From contig JADJBX010000006.1 of NCBI GenBank assembly GCA_016703545.1, forward strand, positions 124,001-188,000: 64,000 nucleotides of DNA. The letters are read 5' to 3'. Below, piece after piece: positions 16,743-25,582 of this stretch. How positions within the stretch are numbered: position 1 is the stretch's first letter; each line of letters begins with the position of its first letter. The position numbers were made by a program, and so were the translations under genes. The notes beneath the pieces were generated by a model. It did no database searches, was not told the DNA's origin, and was given only the letters and a program-made list of their open reading frames with translations. This stretch comes from Candidatus Amarobacillus elongatus. Lineage in GTDB: Bacteria; Chloroflexota; Dehalococcoidia; Tepidiformales; Tepidiformaceae.

Positions 16743-16758
16743 TACACGGTACCGTGTA
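16743..16758 (+). promoter_or_regulatory. Perfect 16-bp palindrome, probable operator over the XRE promoter
   Basis: TACACGGTACCGTGTA is a perfect palindrome ending four bases before ATG 16763. Inside it TACCGT (16750-16755) is a -10-like hexamer seven bases from the start codon. A dimeric HTH protein, most simply the product of the gene itself, would block initiation by binding here. Confidence 0.65.
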
Positions 16759-16762
16759 AACG

Positions 16763-17077
16763 ATGAACCGATGGCCGGAAGCCGATAGCCCGTTCGCAGG
16801 AGGCCGCCAGCAGCCGGCCGCTGACGGCACCAGCCGCCCCGGCCCCTTCGATGCCGACGCCGTGGCGGCGTTGCGCGCGCGGCTGGGGTTGTCGCAGGCG
16901 GCGTTCGCGGCCGAGCTGGGGGTGCGGCAGCAGACCGTGAGCGAATGGGAGACAGGCCGCTACCGCCCGCGCGGCGCGAGCGCGCGGATGCTGCGGCTGC
17001 TGGCCGAGCGCCCCGCCCCCTACGATGCCTCGCCGCCGCCCGGGGAGCCGGTGCGAGCGAAGGAGGAACCCGCGTGA
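16763..17077 (+). CDS. XRE-family helix-turn-helix regulator
   Basis: 104 residues. Residues ~32-85 form a complete XRE domain (FDADAVAALRARLGLSQAAFAAELGVRQQTVSEWETGRYRPRGASARMLRLL) flanked by polar tails. The LSQxxFAxxLGVxxxTVxxWExGxxxP pattern resembles antitoxin and phage-repressor HTHs such as HigA or the MqsA C-terminal domain. It overlaps the DUF2851 gene by GTGA, and a perfect palindrome covers its own promoter, so autoregulation of the two-gene unit is likely. Confidence 0.85.
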   Translation: MNRWPEADSPFAGGRQQPAADGTSRPGPFDADAVAALRARLGLSQAAFAAELGVRQQTVSEWETGRYRPRGASARMLRLLAERPAPYDASPPPGEPVRAKEEPA

Positions 17078-18186
17078 GCGCCGCGCCCGCCCTCCTCCCC
17101 GGCGATGGCTCCGAGGCCGCCCTCGCCGCGCGCTGGGCGGCCGGGGAACGGCGCGCGCTGCGATTGGAAGACGGCCGCGCCCTGCGGATCATCTTCCCCG
17201 GGGTGCCCGGCGGCGGCGCCGGCCCGGACTTCACCGGCGCCGTCCTCGACGCCGGCGGGGATGTGCTCCGCGGTGATGTCGAGCTCCACCTCGCCGCCAG
17301 CGGATGGGCCGCGCACGGCCACACGAGCGACCCGGCCTACGCCCGCGTCGTGCTCCACGTCGTCGCCCGCAACGACACGGGTGCCCTCGCCACGCGGCAC
17401 GCGAGCGGGCGCGCCATCCCCGTGCTCGTCCTGCCGCCGCCGCTCGCGCAGGGCGCGTTTCCGCCGCCCTTCACCCCGCCCTGTGCCCTCCCCGCCGCCC
17501 GCGGCGCCGTCGCCGCCCCCGTGCTCACCCGCCTCGGCGTGCGCCGCCTGCGCATGAAGGCCGCGCGTGCGCAGCCGCTCGTCGAGGCGGCCGGCCCCGG
17601 GCAGGCGCTCCACCACCTCGCGCTCGAACAGCTCGGGGGCACGGCGAACCGGGCCGCCTTCGCCGCGCTCGCCCGCCGCCTGCCCCTCGCGGCCCTCCTC
17701 GAACGCGCCGAGGGGATGCCGGATCGCCCCCTCGCCCTCGCCGCCGCGCTCAAGGGCGGGGCCGCGGCACTCGTCCTCCAGCGCGCCGGGCTGCGGCCCA
17801 TGGCCTCCCCCGCGAAGCGGCTGGAGGCGGCCGGCTCCCTCTGGGCGCGGCTCTGGCCCGACCTCACTCCCGGCTGGCCCGCCGCCCTCGCGCCCGCCGC
17901 CGGGCTCGCGCCGTTGCGCGCCCCCGGCGTCGGCCGCGCCAGCGCCGTCGAGCTCGCCGTGAACGCCGTGCTCCCCGTCGCCCTCGCGGCCGGCTTCTGG
18001 AGCGAAGGCGAGGCCGCCGCCGCGCTCGCCGCGCTCCCCTCGCCCGGCACCTACGGCCGCCTGCGCCGCCTCGAAGGCTGGCTGGGGCGCCCGTTCACCA
18101 GCGCCGCCACGCTCCAGGGCGGCCTCCTCCTCCACGCCGATTACTGCACCCGCGGCTTTTGCGGGCGGTGTCCGCTGTCCGGGTAA
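17074..18186 (+). CDS. DUF2851 family protein
   Basis: 370 residues. It shows the family's conserved blocks near the N-terminus: IIFPGVPGGGAGPDFTGAVLDAGGDVLRGDVELHL and GWAAHGHTSDPAYARVVLHVV. The C-terminus ends in a Cys cluster, HADYCTRGFCGRCPL, suggesting Zn or Fe-S binding. The DPxY...GDVExH pattern resembles a nuclease-like beta core with acidic and His residues, but no activity is established for the family as far as I know. Coupling by GTGA overlap to an XRE regulator makes a two-gene, self-regulated cassette. Confidence 0.82.
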   Translation: MSAAPALLPGDGSEAALAARWAAGERRALRLEDGRALRIIFPGVPGGGAGPDFTGAVLDAGGDVLRGDVELHLAASGWAAHGHTSDPAYARVVLHVVARNDTGALATRHASGRAIPVLVLPPPLAQGAFPPPFTPPCALPAARGAVAAPVLTRLGVRRLRMKAARAQPLVEAAGPGQALHHLALEQLGGTANRAAFAALARRLPLAALLERAEGMPDRPLALAAALKGGAAALVLQRAGLRPMASPAKRLEAAGSLWARLWPDLTPGWPAALAPAAGLAPLRAPGVGRASAVELAVNAVLPVALAAGFWSEGEAAAALAALPSPGTYGRLRRLEGWLGRPFTSAATLQGGLLLHADYCTRGFCGRCPLSG

Positions 18187-18216
18187 CCGCCGGGGGCAGG
18201 GCGTGCCAGGCCCGAG

Positions 18217-18242
18217 GTTCGAGGCGCGACGTTCGAGGCGCG
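18217..18242. repeat. Direct repeat GTTCGAGGCGCG x2
   Basis: Two perfect 12-mers (18217-18228 and 18231-18242) sit in the intergenic region between DUF2851 and the permease. The same words in altered order occur on the minus strand at 46352-46395 and 37861-37932. Confidence 0.6.
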
Positions 18243-18357
18243 GGGCGGGTGGTGATGGCCGGAGTCGATGCCGGCGCCGGCCGTCATTCGCCAGCGCGCA
18301 TTCCTCCTCTCTCCCCGAAGGTGTACGGTTGCCCCCAATCTCGGGGGTTGGGCCTCT

Positions 18358-20394
18358 ATGGCGACGGATGGGCAAGGTGGGAGCGGTCCGGTCATGGACG
18401 CGCGCGGGCGCGTCAGCCGGATTCGCGTCGATCTCCCGCACGCGGGGCTGGTCCCCGGCGCGGAGGGCGGCAGGCTCGAGGCCACGACCTACGCGGAGCG
18501 GCGGACCGGCCTGCGCGGCAAGTACCTGCGCGTCCGCGACGTCTTCCTCGGCACGAGCATGTCCAACGCCCGTCTCCACGAGGAGCGGCTGAGCAAGAAG
18601 GTCGCGCTCGCCATCTTCTCCTCCGACGCGCTCTCCTCCACGGCCTACGCCACGCAGGAGATCCTCCTCATCCTCGTGCTCGCGGGCTCGGGCGCGATGA
18701 CCCACAGCCTCCCCCTCGCGACGGCCATCGTCCTCCTCCTCGGCATCGTCGTCGTCTCCTACCGGCAGGTGATTCGCGCCTACCCGGCGGGCGGCGGGGC
18801 CTACACCGTCGCCCACGAGAACCTGGGCGTGGCTCCCGGCCTGCTCGCCGCCAGCGCCCTGCTGATCGACTACGTCCTCACGGTCGCCGTCTCCATCGCC
18901 GCCTGCGTCGAGGCGATCGTCTCCGCCTTCGAAGGGGTCCACGATTTCGCCGTGCCCCTCGCCACCGCGCTGGTCCTGATCATCGCCCTCGGTAACCTGC
19001 GCGGCATCCGCGAATCCGGCACCGCCTTCTCCATCCCCACCTACGGCTTCATCGTCATCCTTGGCGGCACCCTCGCCTACGGCACGGCGAAGGTGCTCCT
19101 CGGCGACGACCCGAACATCTTCGCCGCCGGCGAGGTCGATCGGGACGTGCACGTCGAGACCGGCCTCACCTGGTTCCTCATCCTCCGGGCGTTCGCCCAG
19201 GGCTGTACGGCGCTCACCGGCGTCGAGGCGATCTCCAACGGCGTCTCCGCCTTCAAACCGCCGGAGGCGCGCAACGCCGGCACGACCATGGTCGCGATGG
19301 CGCTCATCCTCGGCGCCCTCTTCCTTGGCACCACCCTCCTCGCCCGGCACTTCGGCATCGTCTACGTCCACGGCGACAAGGAAACCGTGATGTCGCAGAT
19401 CGGCGAGCAGGTCTTCGGCCGCAACGGCTTCTACTACATGCTCCAGTTCTTCACGGCCGGCATCCTCTTCCTCGCCGCGAACACCGCCTACAACGGCTTC
19501 CCCATGCTGAGCGCGATCCTCGCGCGCGACGGCTACATGCCGCGCGTCTTCCACCAGCGCGGCAACCGCCTCGTCTTCAGCTACGGCATTCTCGCCCTCA
19601 CCGGCTTCTCCATCCTCCTCCTCGTCTCCTTCAACGCGAGCACGACGCGGCTCATCCCGCTCTACGCGCTCGGCGTCTTCCTCGGCTTCACCATCGCCCA
19701 GGCCGGCATGGTGCGGCGCTGGGTCACCCACAAGGACGAAGGCTGGAAGCGCTCGGCGATCATCAACGCCATCGGCTGCGCCGCCACCTTCATCGTCATG
19801 ATCATCATCCTCGTGACGAAGTTCATGGACGGCGGCTGGATGGTCGTCGTGCTGCTCCCCATCCTCACCGTCGCCCTCCTGGGCATCGGCCGTTTCTACA
19901 CGCGGCTGCGGCGTGTCCTCTACGTCTCTCCCGATGCGGTGCTCGATATCAAGCCGCACGGGACGTCGCCCGAGCCCGCCCTCGTTCCCGTCGAGGACGT
20001 CAACCTGGCCACCGTCATGGCCCTCAGCCGTGCCTGCGAGCAGTACCGCGACGTCACCGCCGTCCACGTCGCCTTCGACCCCGACTCGCCCTCCGAGGTC
20101 GAGCAGCGCTGGCGCCGCCAGTTCCCCGGCATCCCCCTCGTCGTGATCGACAGCCCCTTCCGCACCGTCGCCGACCCGATCGCGGTCTACGTGCAGGAGC
20201 GGCTGCGCGTCCCTCCCCACGAGATCGTGGTGATCGTGCCCGTGATCGAAGGCCAGGGGTGGTACGCCCGCCCGCTCGTGAACCAGAGCCTCAAGCGGCT
20301 GCAGACGCTGCTCGCGGCGAAGCGCCACGTCCGCGTCGAGAAGTTCCCCTTCCAGCCCGGGTCGCTCCGCCGCCCCCGCCCCGAGAAGGTCTGA
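18358..20394 (+). CDS. APC-superfamily permease, KimA-like potassium transporter
   Basis: 678 residues with about twelve hydrophobic helices and a C-terminal cytosolic domain of ~180 residues. Signature stretches ALAIFSSDALSSTAYATQEILLI, SYRQVIRAYPAGGGAYTVAHENLG and GLLAASALLIDYVLTVAVSIAA closely recall Bacillus KimA (YdaO), a high-affinity K+ importer inhibited by c-di-AMP. The C-terminal domain (VTAVHVAFDPDSPSEVEQRWRRQFPGIPLVVIDSPFR) has the universal-stress-like fold seen in that group. ATG 18358 was chosen; ATG 18394 is possible. I saw no ydaO-type riboswitch in the leader. Confidence 0.83.
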   Translation: MATDGQGGSGPVMDARGRVSRIRVDLPHAGLVPGAEGGRLEATTYAERRTGLRGKYLRVRDVFLGTSMSNARLHEERLSKKVALAIFSSDALSSTAYATQEILLILVLAGSGAMTHSLPLATAIVLLLGIVVVSYRQVIRAYPAGGGAYTVAHENLGVAPGLLAASALLIDYVLTVAVSIAACVEAIVSAFEGVHDFAVPLATALVLIIALGNLRGIRESGTAFSIPTYGFIVILGGTLAYGTAKVLLGDDPNIFAAGEVDRDVHVETGLTWFLILRAFAQGCTALTGVEAISNGVSAFKPPEARNAGTTMVAMALILGALFLGTTLLARHFGIVYVHGDKETVMSQIGEQVFGRNGFYYMLQFFTAGILFLAANTAYNGFPMLSAILARDGYMPRVFHQRGNRLVFSYGILALTGFSILLLVSFNASTTRLIPLYALGVFLGFTIAQAGMVRRWVTHKDEGWKRSAIINAIGCAATFIVMIIILVTKFMDGGWMVVVLLPILTVALLGIGRFYTRLRRVLYVSPDAVLDIKPHGTSPEPALVPVEDVNLATVMALSRACEQYRDVTAVHVAFDPDSPSEVEQRWRRQFPGIPLVVIDSPFRTVADPIAVYVQERLRVPPHEIVVIVPVIEGQGWYARPLVNQSLKRLQTLLAAKRHVRVEKFPFQPGSLRRPRPEKV

Positions 20395-20403
20395 CCGCCG
20401 CCG

Positions 20404-20958
20404 CTACCGTTCGAACGTCCGCTCGATGCGCGCCGCCTCGTCGATGATGTGGCGGTAGCGGCTGTAAATCGCGCGCTCGGCCTCCGTGATCGCCGCGCGG
20501 TCGAGTAGCGCGATTGCGCCGGCGGCCTCCAGCGCCTCGAGCTCGTCGCGGTCCTCCTCCACGAGCGCGCCCCCGGGGAGCACCCACCAGTCGAGCACGA
20601 GGTCGCGGTAGCTGACGGCATCCGGCGTGACCCGGATCGCCGTTGCCGCGTCGAAACGGTGCGCGATGGGCACGCCCGCCGCGTCCCGCAGCCGGTAGAG
20701 GGTGTACGGCCGCCGCTCCCAGAAGTAGCCGTCGGACCACGACCCCGCGGGCACGGGCACGGGCGTCGCGAACGCCCCGGCGCCGGCCGGCAGCGGGAAG
20801 CGCACGACCGCGAGCCCCGGCGCGCGATGCACGAGCGTGCAGGCGTACTCCCGCCAGCTCCCGTCGGGCTTCTGTTTGCGCTCGAGAATCGGCGTGCCCG
20901 CCGCGGCCGGGCCAGTCGCGTCCCTTCGCACGGGCGGCGTATGCTCTGGCTCCACCAT
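20404..20958 (-). CDS. DUF402 domain protein
   Basis: About 184 residues from ATG 20958; the start is uncertain. The second half has the DUF402 pattern YFWERRPYTLYRLRDAAGVPIAHRF ... VSYRDLVLDWWVLPGGALVEEDRDELEAL, with acidic residues near the end of the barrel, then a helical tail. DUF402 folds occur in nucleotide phosphatases and RNA-binding FAU-1/Ntdp-like proteins, so hydrolysis of nucleoside phosphates is plausible but not shown. It is transcribed divergently from the crotonase gene at 20981. Confidence 0.75.
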   Translation of the reverse strand: MVEPEHTPPVRRDATGPAAAGTPILERKQKPDGSWREYACTLVHRAPGLAVVRFPLPAGAGAFATPVPVPAGSWSDGYFWERRPYTLYRLRDAAGVPIAHRFDAATAIRVTPDAVSYRDLVLDWWVLPGGALVEEDRDELEALEAAGAIALLDRAAITEAERAIYSRYRHIIDEAARIERTFER

Positions 20959-20980
20959 TTCCCAAATCCCCGGAGGCCGG

Positions 20981-21756
20981 ATGCAGTTCGAGACCATTCT
21001 GTACGAGAAGCAGGGCCAGGTCGCGGTCCTCACCATCAACCGCGAAAAGGCGATGAACTCGATCAACAGCCAGACCTCCTACGAGATGCAGCAGGCCTGG
21101 GCCGACTTCCGCGACGACCGGGAGCTGCGCGTCGCCATCCTCACGGGCATCGGCGAAAAGTCGTTCTCGACGGGCATGGACCTCGTCGCCACCGCCTCGG
21201 GCGAGAACCAGTTCTCCGGCGGCAACGTCCCCTTCGGCGGCTTCACCAAGCGGATGCCGATCTACAAGCCGATCATCGCCGCGATCAACGGCTACTGCCT
21301 GGCGGGCGGCCTCGAACTCGCCCTCGCCTGCGATATCCGCATCGCCGTCCCGGAGGCGCGCTTCGGCCTGCCGGAGGTGCGCTGGGCGATCATGCCCGGG
21401 GCCGGCGGCACGCAGCGGCTGCCGCGCGCCATTCCCCAGGCCTGGGCGAACTACCTCGTCCTCACGGGCGAGCAGATGGATGCCGACACTGCCTTCCGCC
21501 TCGGCCTCATCTCCCACGTCGTCCCCCGCGAGGAGCTGCTGGACCGTGCCATGCAGATCGCGAACGTCATCTGTGAGCGCGGCCCGCTCGCGGTGAAGAC
21601 GGCGAAGGAGGCGATCCTTCGCGGCCAGGACATGCCTCTCGAACACGGCCTCGCCTACGAAGACGTGCTCCTTTCGCGCCTGATGACCACCGACGACGCG
21701 AAGGAAGGCCGAAGGCGTTCGCCGAGAAGCGCAAGCCCGAGTACCACGGGCGGTGA
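20981..21756 (+). CDS. Enoyl-CoA hydratase/isomerase family protein (frameshift near C-terminus)
   Basis: A full-length crotonase starting ATG 20981 after GGAGG. The first oxyanion-hole segment is KSFSTGMDL. The second is PIIAAINGYCLAGGLELALACDIRIAVPEARFGLPEVRWAIMPGAGGTQRLPR, with both Glu positions that act as acid/base in hydratases (LPE and the GAGGTQRLPR context). One C is missing around 21706-21712. Restoring it gives KAFAEKRKPEYHGR and the stop at 21756, a normal C-terminus. Likely role: hydration of enoyl-CoA in beta-oxidation, consistent with the EtfD/EMO-like gene downstream. Confidence 0.9.
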
Positions 21757-23174
21757 ACGGAGCGGGCGGCCCGGCCCCGGGACCGGGGCCGGGCACGACC
21801 GGCGCGGCGCGCGCCACCTGCCGCGTGCCGCCGCGTTCGTCCTCGCGGCCGCCGCGCTCGCCGCGGCGGCCTGTGGCGGGGGCGGCACGAAGACCGACGG
21901 GCCCTCTCCCCGCCATCAGCGAGGCGAAGGCCGAGCGCGACATCACCAGCGATGGCGCCGCCACCCTCACCTCCACCGTCACCGTCCGCTTCGACCGCAC
22001 CGCCTCCTTCGCCGAATCGCGCGTGCCCCTCGCCTCCTTCTTCGAATTCGCCATCGACCTGGGCGAAGGGCAGAGCAAGCGTGTGCTCGTGCGCAAGGCC
22101 GAGCATTCGAAGGAGAACGGGCGGCTCGTCACCCTCTCCGTCGACGCCCTCATCCCGGATGGCGCGGAGCTGCGGCTGGAGAAGCGCGCCTTCGAACCCG
22201 GCGCCGAGGGGCGCATCACCGCGAAGGTGGCGGGCGAGCTGAGCGGCGCCCTTACCGTGCTCGCCTCGCTGCCGCTCGTGCCCACCAACCCCGCCTTCGC
22301 CGCGCAGGCCACCATCGCACCCCTCGCCGAGGCCGACCGCGACCTCGCCGCCGTGCGCGCCGTGCTGGAGACCCACCTGAAGGAGCGCGGCTCCCCCGCC
22401 GAGCTGGTGGCGCGCGCGCTGGCGCGCTACGACAGCCTGCCGGCCACCGTGCCCGCCCCGAAGGCACGCGCCGCCCTCGCCGCGCTCACCGGCACCTTCG
22501 CCGAGCCCGCCATCGATTCCCTCGTCACCGGCGGCAACTGCACCACGAAGCCCGCGAACCGCATCGTCTTCGCCGAGATCCCCGAGGCGCCCTCACTCGC
22601 CGCGCGCGTCACCTACGCCGGCCGATGGCGCGCGCATCGTCCGCATCCGCCCCGACCTCGAGGGCGAGCGGCTGGAGTACCTGGTCCCCCTTTTCGCGCA
22701 CGAGGCCGTGCACTGTGACCGCTTCGACGGCCGCTTCGAGGAGGTCGCCGCGACCGGCTTCGACACCCTCCTCTACCTCTTCCTCCTCGCCGCCTTCCCC
22801 GATCTCGCGGAGGGCACGACCACGCTCGCGCGCGAGTACAACCTGCTCGCCGTGGCGATGATGAATAGCGGCCGCCGCTACCCCGAGGGCCCGGGGCTGC
22901 TGAAAAGCGTGGGGTCACGCAGGCGCTCCCCGGCACCAACGCCCCCTACCCCTCCTTCGGCGATTTCGTGGTCGCGAAGTACGACGGCGTAACCGGCGAT
23001 CGCACCCCGGATGAGCCGCTGGCGCAGGCGTACCTGCGAAACCTGGCGGGGCCGCTGGGCCTCCCGGAGAACTCCGCCTTCAACCTCGCCTATCTCGATC
23101 TCCTCGTGTCGAAGTCGCTGCCCTTCGAGGCGTTCCCGGCGATCCTCGGCGCGCTGGGGCTCACGCCCGGCTGA
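21753..23174 (+). pseudogene. Exported lipoprotein-like protein with HExxH motif, several frameshifts
   Basis: Segments in three frames join into one exported protein. A lipoprotein signal (RAAAFVLAAAALAAAACGGGG) is followed by a beta-rich region (TSTVTVRFDRTASFAESRVPLASFFEFAIDLG). After a shift near 22625 comes LVPLFAHEAVHCDRFDGRFEEVAATGF, containing HEAVH. After another near 22912 it ends with AYLRNLAGPLGLPENSAFNLAYLDLL. Breaks fall near 21830, 21905, 22625 and 22912, mostly at C/G runs. The HExxH followed by D/E suggests a zinc metallopeptidase, but no family was recognised. The start is unclear because the first ~60 bases resemble the intergenic GC repeats. Confidence 0.5.
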
Positions 23175-23303
23175 GCTCGCCCGCCCCCACCGCGCGGCAA
23201 GGGGTGGCGTTCGCGCGTCGGGCGGGCATCGAGTAGGATCCGCTCACTTTGGCCGCTCCCTGTCCGGGCGGGCGGCAATCGGTGTTGAACAGGGGACGTG
23301 AGG

Positions 23304-23339
23304 ATGACCAACGACCTTCGGGGACAGTTCCGTGGCTAG
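23304..23339 (+). CDS. 11-codon upstream ORF overlapping the EtfD/EMO-like start
   Basis: ATG 23304, with AGGGG eight bases upstream, opens an 11-codon frame (MTNDLRGQFRG) that ends eight bases inside the main gene's start at GTG 23332. It could couple or tune translation. An indel splitting the true N-terminus is the alternative. Confidence 0.3.
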   Translation: MTNDLRGQFRG

Positions 23340-25566
23340 CCGGCCGGGAAGCAACGGACGCTTCCACGTCAGCCTTGGCGGCCTCGTCATCCCGCTCGCG
23401 GTCATCGGCGGCATCGCCGCCATCGAAACCGCCCGCACGGGATCGGCCCAGCGCGAGGTGTTTTACAACATCAAAGCGCCCATCATCATGTACTTCATCT
23501 TCGCCGCCTCCATGGCGATCATTCTCGGCGCGCTCATCCAGCGCGCCCGTATCTGGCGGCTGGGCAAGCCCCAGAACGTCTTCAACGACGTCGGCGCGCG
23601 CCTGACCAACGCCCTCACCATGGGCGCCGGCACCTCCCGCGTGAAGAACGACCGCTACGCCGGCATCATGCACGGCTGCATCTACTCGTCGTTCCTGGTG
23701 CTCACGCTCGTCACCACCCTCCTCGCCCTCGACGACTACCTGCCGCTGATCTTCGGCAGCGATGCCGAGCACGCCTTCCTCAAGGGCGGCGTCTACCTCG
23801 TCTACAGCCTCGTGGGCGACCTCTTCGGCGTCGTCGGCCTCGTCGGCATCGGCATGGCCATTCACCGCCGCTACATCGCTCCCCCGGCCAAGCTCACCTG
23901 GGACCGCCGTTCCACCGAGGACGCGATCATCGTCGGCGTCCTCGGCGTGACGCTCTTCAGCGGCATCATCGTCGAAGGCTTCCGCCTGCGTGGCGATGAG
24001 CTGGCGACGGGCAACGAAGGCTGGGCGCAGTGGTCGCCCGCCGGCTACGCCGTCGCCAAGCTCTTCTCGGGCATGAGCGCCGAGACCGCCCTCGATCTCC
24101 ACCGCGTGCTCTGGTGGGGCCACATCGTGCTCGCCTTCGGCCTGCTCACGCTCATGGCGCTGACGAAGTTCCGCCACATCATCTTCGCCCCCGTGAACGG
24201 CTTCCTGAAGCGGCCCGGCGGCGGCCCCGCCTACCTCGCACCGATGGGCGACTTCGAGAAGATCATGGAAGAGGGCGGCAGTCTCGGCGCCAGCAAGCTC
24301 CAGGACTTCAGCTGGAAGCAGCTCTTCGATGCCGACACCTGCGTCCGCTGCGGCCGCTGCACCGACGCCTGCCCCGCGTGGAACGCCGGCCAGCCGCTTT
24401 CGCCCATGACGATCATGCAGGACCTGAAGTCCTACATGAACCACGCCGGCCCGCTCGCCATCGCCGGCAAGGACCCGGCGCAGCACCTCAAGGGTGAGCT
24501 CGTCGGCGACTACATCAAGACCGAATCGCTCTGGGCGTGCCGCACCTGCATGGCCTGTGTGCAGGCCTGCCCGGTGATGATCGAGCACGTCCCCACGATC
24601 GTGGACATGCGCCGCTACCTCGTCATGGAGAAGGCCGAAGTGCCCCCGACGGCGCAGGCCGCCCTCCAGAACATCGAGCAGCGCGGCCACCCGTGGCGCG
24701 GCACCCAGCTCACGCGCACGACCTGGATCGAACAGCTCCAGGCCGAGGGCGTCGACGTGCCGATCTTCGATGGCTCGCAGGACTACCTCTACTGGGTCGG
24801 TTGCTCCGGCGCCCTCGTCGAGCGCAACGTGCCCATCACCAAGGCCGTCGTGAAGCTGCTCGTCGAATCCGGCACCAGCTTCGGCGTGCTCGGCCAGACC
24901 GAGACCTGCAACGGCGACCCGGCCCGCCGCCTCGGCAACGAATTCCTCTACGCCACCCTGGCGCAGACCAACGCCGAGTCGTTCAACGAAATGGGCGTGC
25001 GGCGCGTCATCACCGCCTGCCCGCACTGCTTCAACACCTTCGCTAACGAGTACCCGGACTTCGGCGGCTCGTACGAAGTGACCCACCACTCCGAGTTCCT
25101 CCGCCAGCTCGTCGACCGCGGCAAGCTGAAGCCGAAGGCGATGGAGAAGGGCACGACCGTTACCTACCACGACTCCTGTTACATCGGGCGCGGCAACGGC
25201 ATCTACGATGCCCCGCGCGAAATGCTGGAGGCGATCCCCGGGGTCAACCTCGTCGAGATGCCCCGCAACCGCGCCAACGGCCTCTGCTGCGGCGCCGGCG
25301 GCGGCAACATGTGGATGGAGGAGAAGGGCACGCGCGTCAACCACCTGCGTGCCGCCGAGGCGGCGAACACCGGCGCGAGCATCGTCGCCACCGCCTGCCC
25401 GTTCTGCATCCAGATGTTCGAGGACGGCATCCCCGCGGTGCAGCCGGACGAAGAACGCCGCAGCATCCGCGCGTTCGACATCGCCGAGCTGCTGGAGGTG
25501 AGCGTGAAGCCCGCCGCTATCAGCATCCGCGATGGCGGCACGGAACTCCCCAGCGGCGTCGCCTGA
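23332..25566 (+). CDS. Membrane-bound Fe-S oxidoreductase, EtfD/EMO-like (electron-transfer flavoprotein:menaquinone)
   Basis: 744 residues. The N-terminal ~290 residues hold about six membrane helices of the NarI/heme-b type. Next are two 4Fe-4S motifs, CVRCGRCTDACP and CRTCMACVQACP. Then come two CCG-type domains: the first has CNGDPARR ... CPHCFNTF, the second CYIGRGNGIYDAP ... LCCGAGGGNMW ... CPFCIQMF. This NarI-HdrC-HdrB fusion is the layout of mycobacterial Rv0338c (EtfD), which passes electrons from EtfAB during fatty-acid oxidation to menaquinone. EtfAB are not in the window. GTG 23332 is the only good start in this frame. Confidence 0.88.
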   Translation: MASRPGSNGRFHVSLGGLVIPLAVIGGIAAIETARTGSAQREVFYNIKAPIIMYFIFAASMAIILGALIQRARIWRLGKPQNVFNDVGARLTNALTMGAGTSRVKNDRYAGIMHGCIYSSFLVLTLVTTLLALDDYLPLIFGSDAEHAFLKGGVYLVYSLVGDLFGVVGLVGIGMAIHRRYIAPPAKLTWDRRSTEDAIIVGVLGVTLFSGIIVEGFRLRGDELATGNEGWAQWSPAGYAVAKLFSGMSAETALDLHRVLWWGHIVLAFGLLTLMALTKFRHIIFAPVNGFLKRPGGGPAYLAPMGDFEKIMEEGGSLGASKLQDFSWKQLFDADTCVRCGRCTDACPAWNAGQPLSPMTIMQDLKSYMNHAGPLAIAGKDPAQHLKGELVGDYIKTESLWACRTCMACVQACPVMIEHVPTIVDMRRYLVMEKAEVPPTAQAALQNIEQRGHPWRGTQLTRTTWIEQLQAEGVDVPIFDGSQDYLYWVGCSGALVERNVPITKAVVKLLVESGTSFGVLGQTETCNGDPARRLGNEFLYATLAQTNAESFNEMGVRRVITACPHCFNTFANEYPDFGGSYEVTHHSEFLRQLVDRGKLKPKAMEKGTTVTYHDSCYIGRGNGIYDAPREMLEAIPGVNLVEMPRNRANGLCCGAGGGNMWMEEKGTRVNHLRAAEAANTGASIVATACPFCIQMFEDGIPAVQPDEERRSIRAFDIAELLEVSVKPAAISIRDGGTELPSGVA

Positions 25567-25582
25567 CCGGGGCCGCGCGGCA

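Noticed and set aside
18187..18357. c-di-AMP (ydaO) riboswitch before the KimA-like permease
   Set aside because: The region contains GC repeats and a G/C hairpin, but none of the conserved ydaO core elements that I can recall.
17020..20328. A 1102-residue open frame on the minus strand, and many other long antisense frames
   Set aside because: They lie opposite clearly conserved genes (DUF2851, KimA-like permease), are full of Asp/Glu/His/Arg/Gly low-complexity sequence, and exist only because GC-rich DNA has few stops.
21757..21820. N-terminal PAPGPGPG stretch as part of the HEAVH protein
   Set aside because: The DNA here resembles the intergenic CCCGGG repeats, and no start codon links it to the signal peptide without a frameshift.
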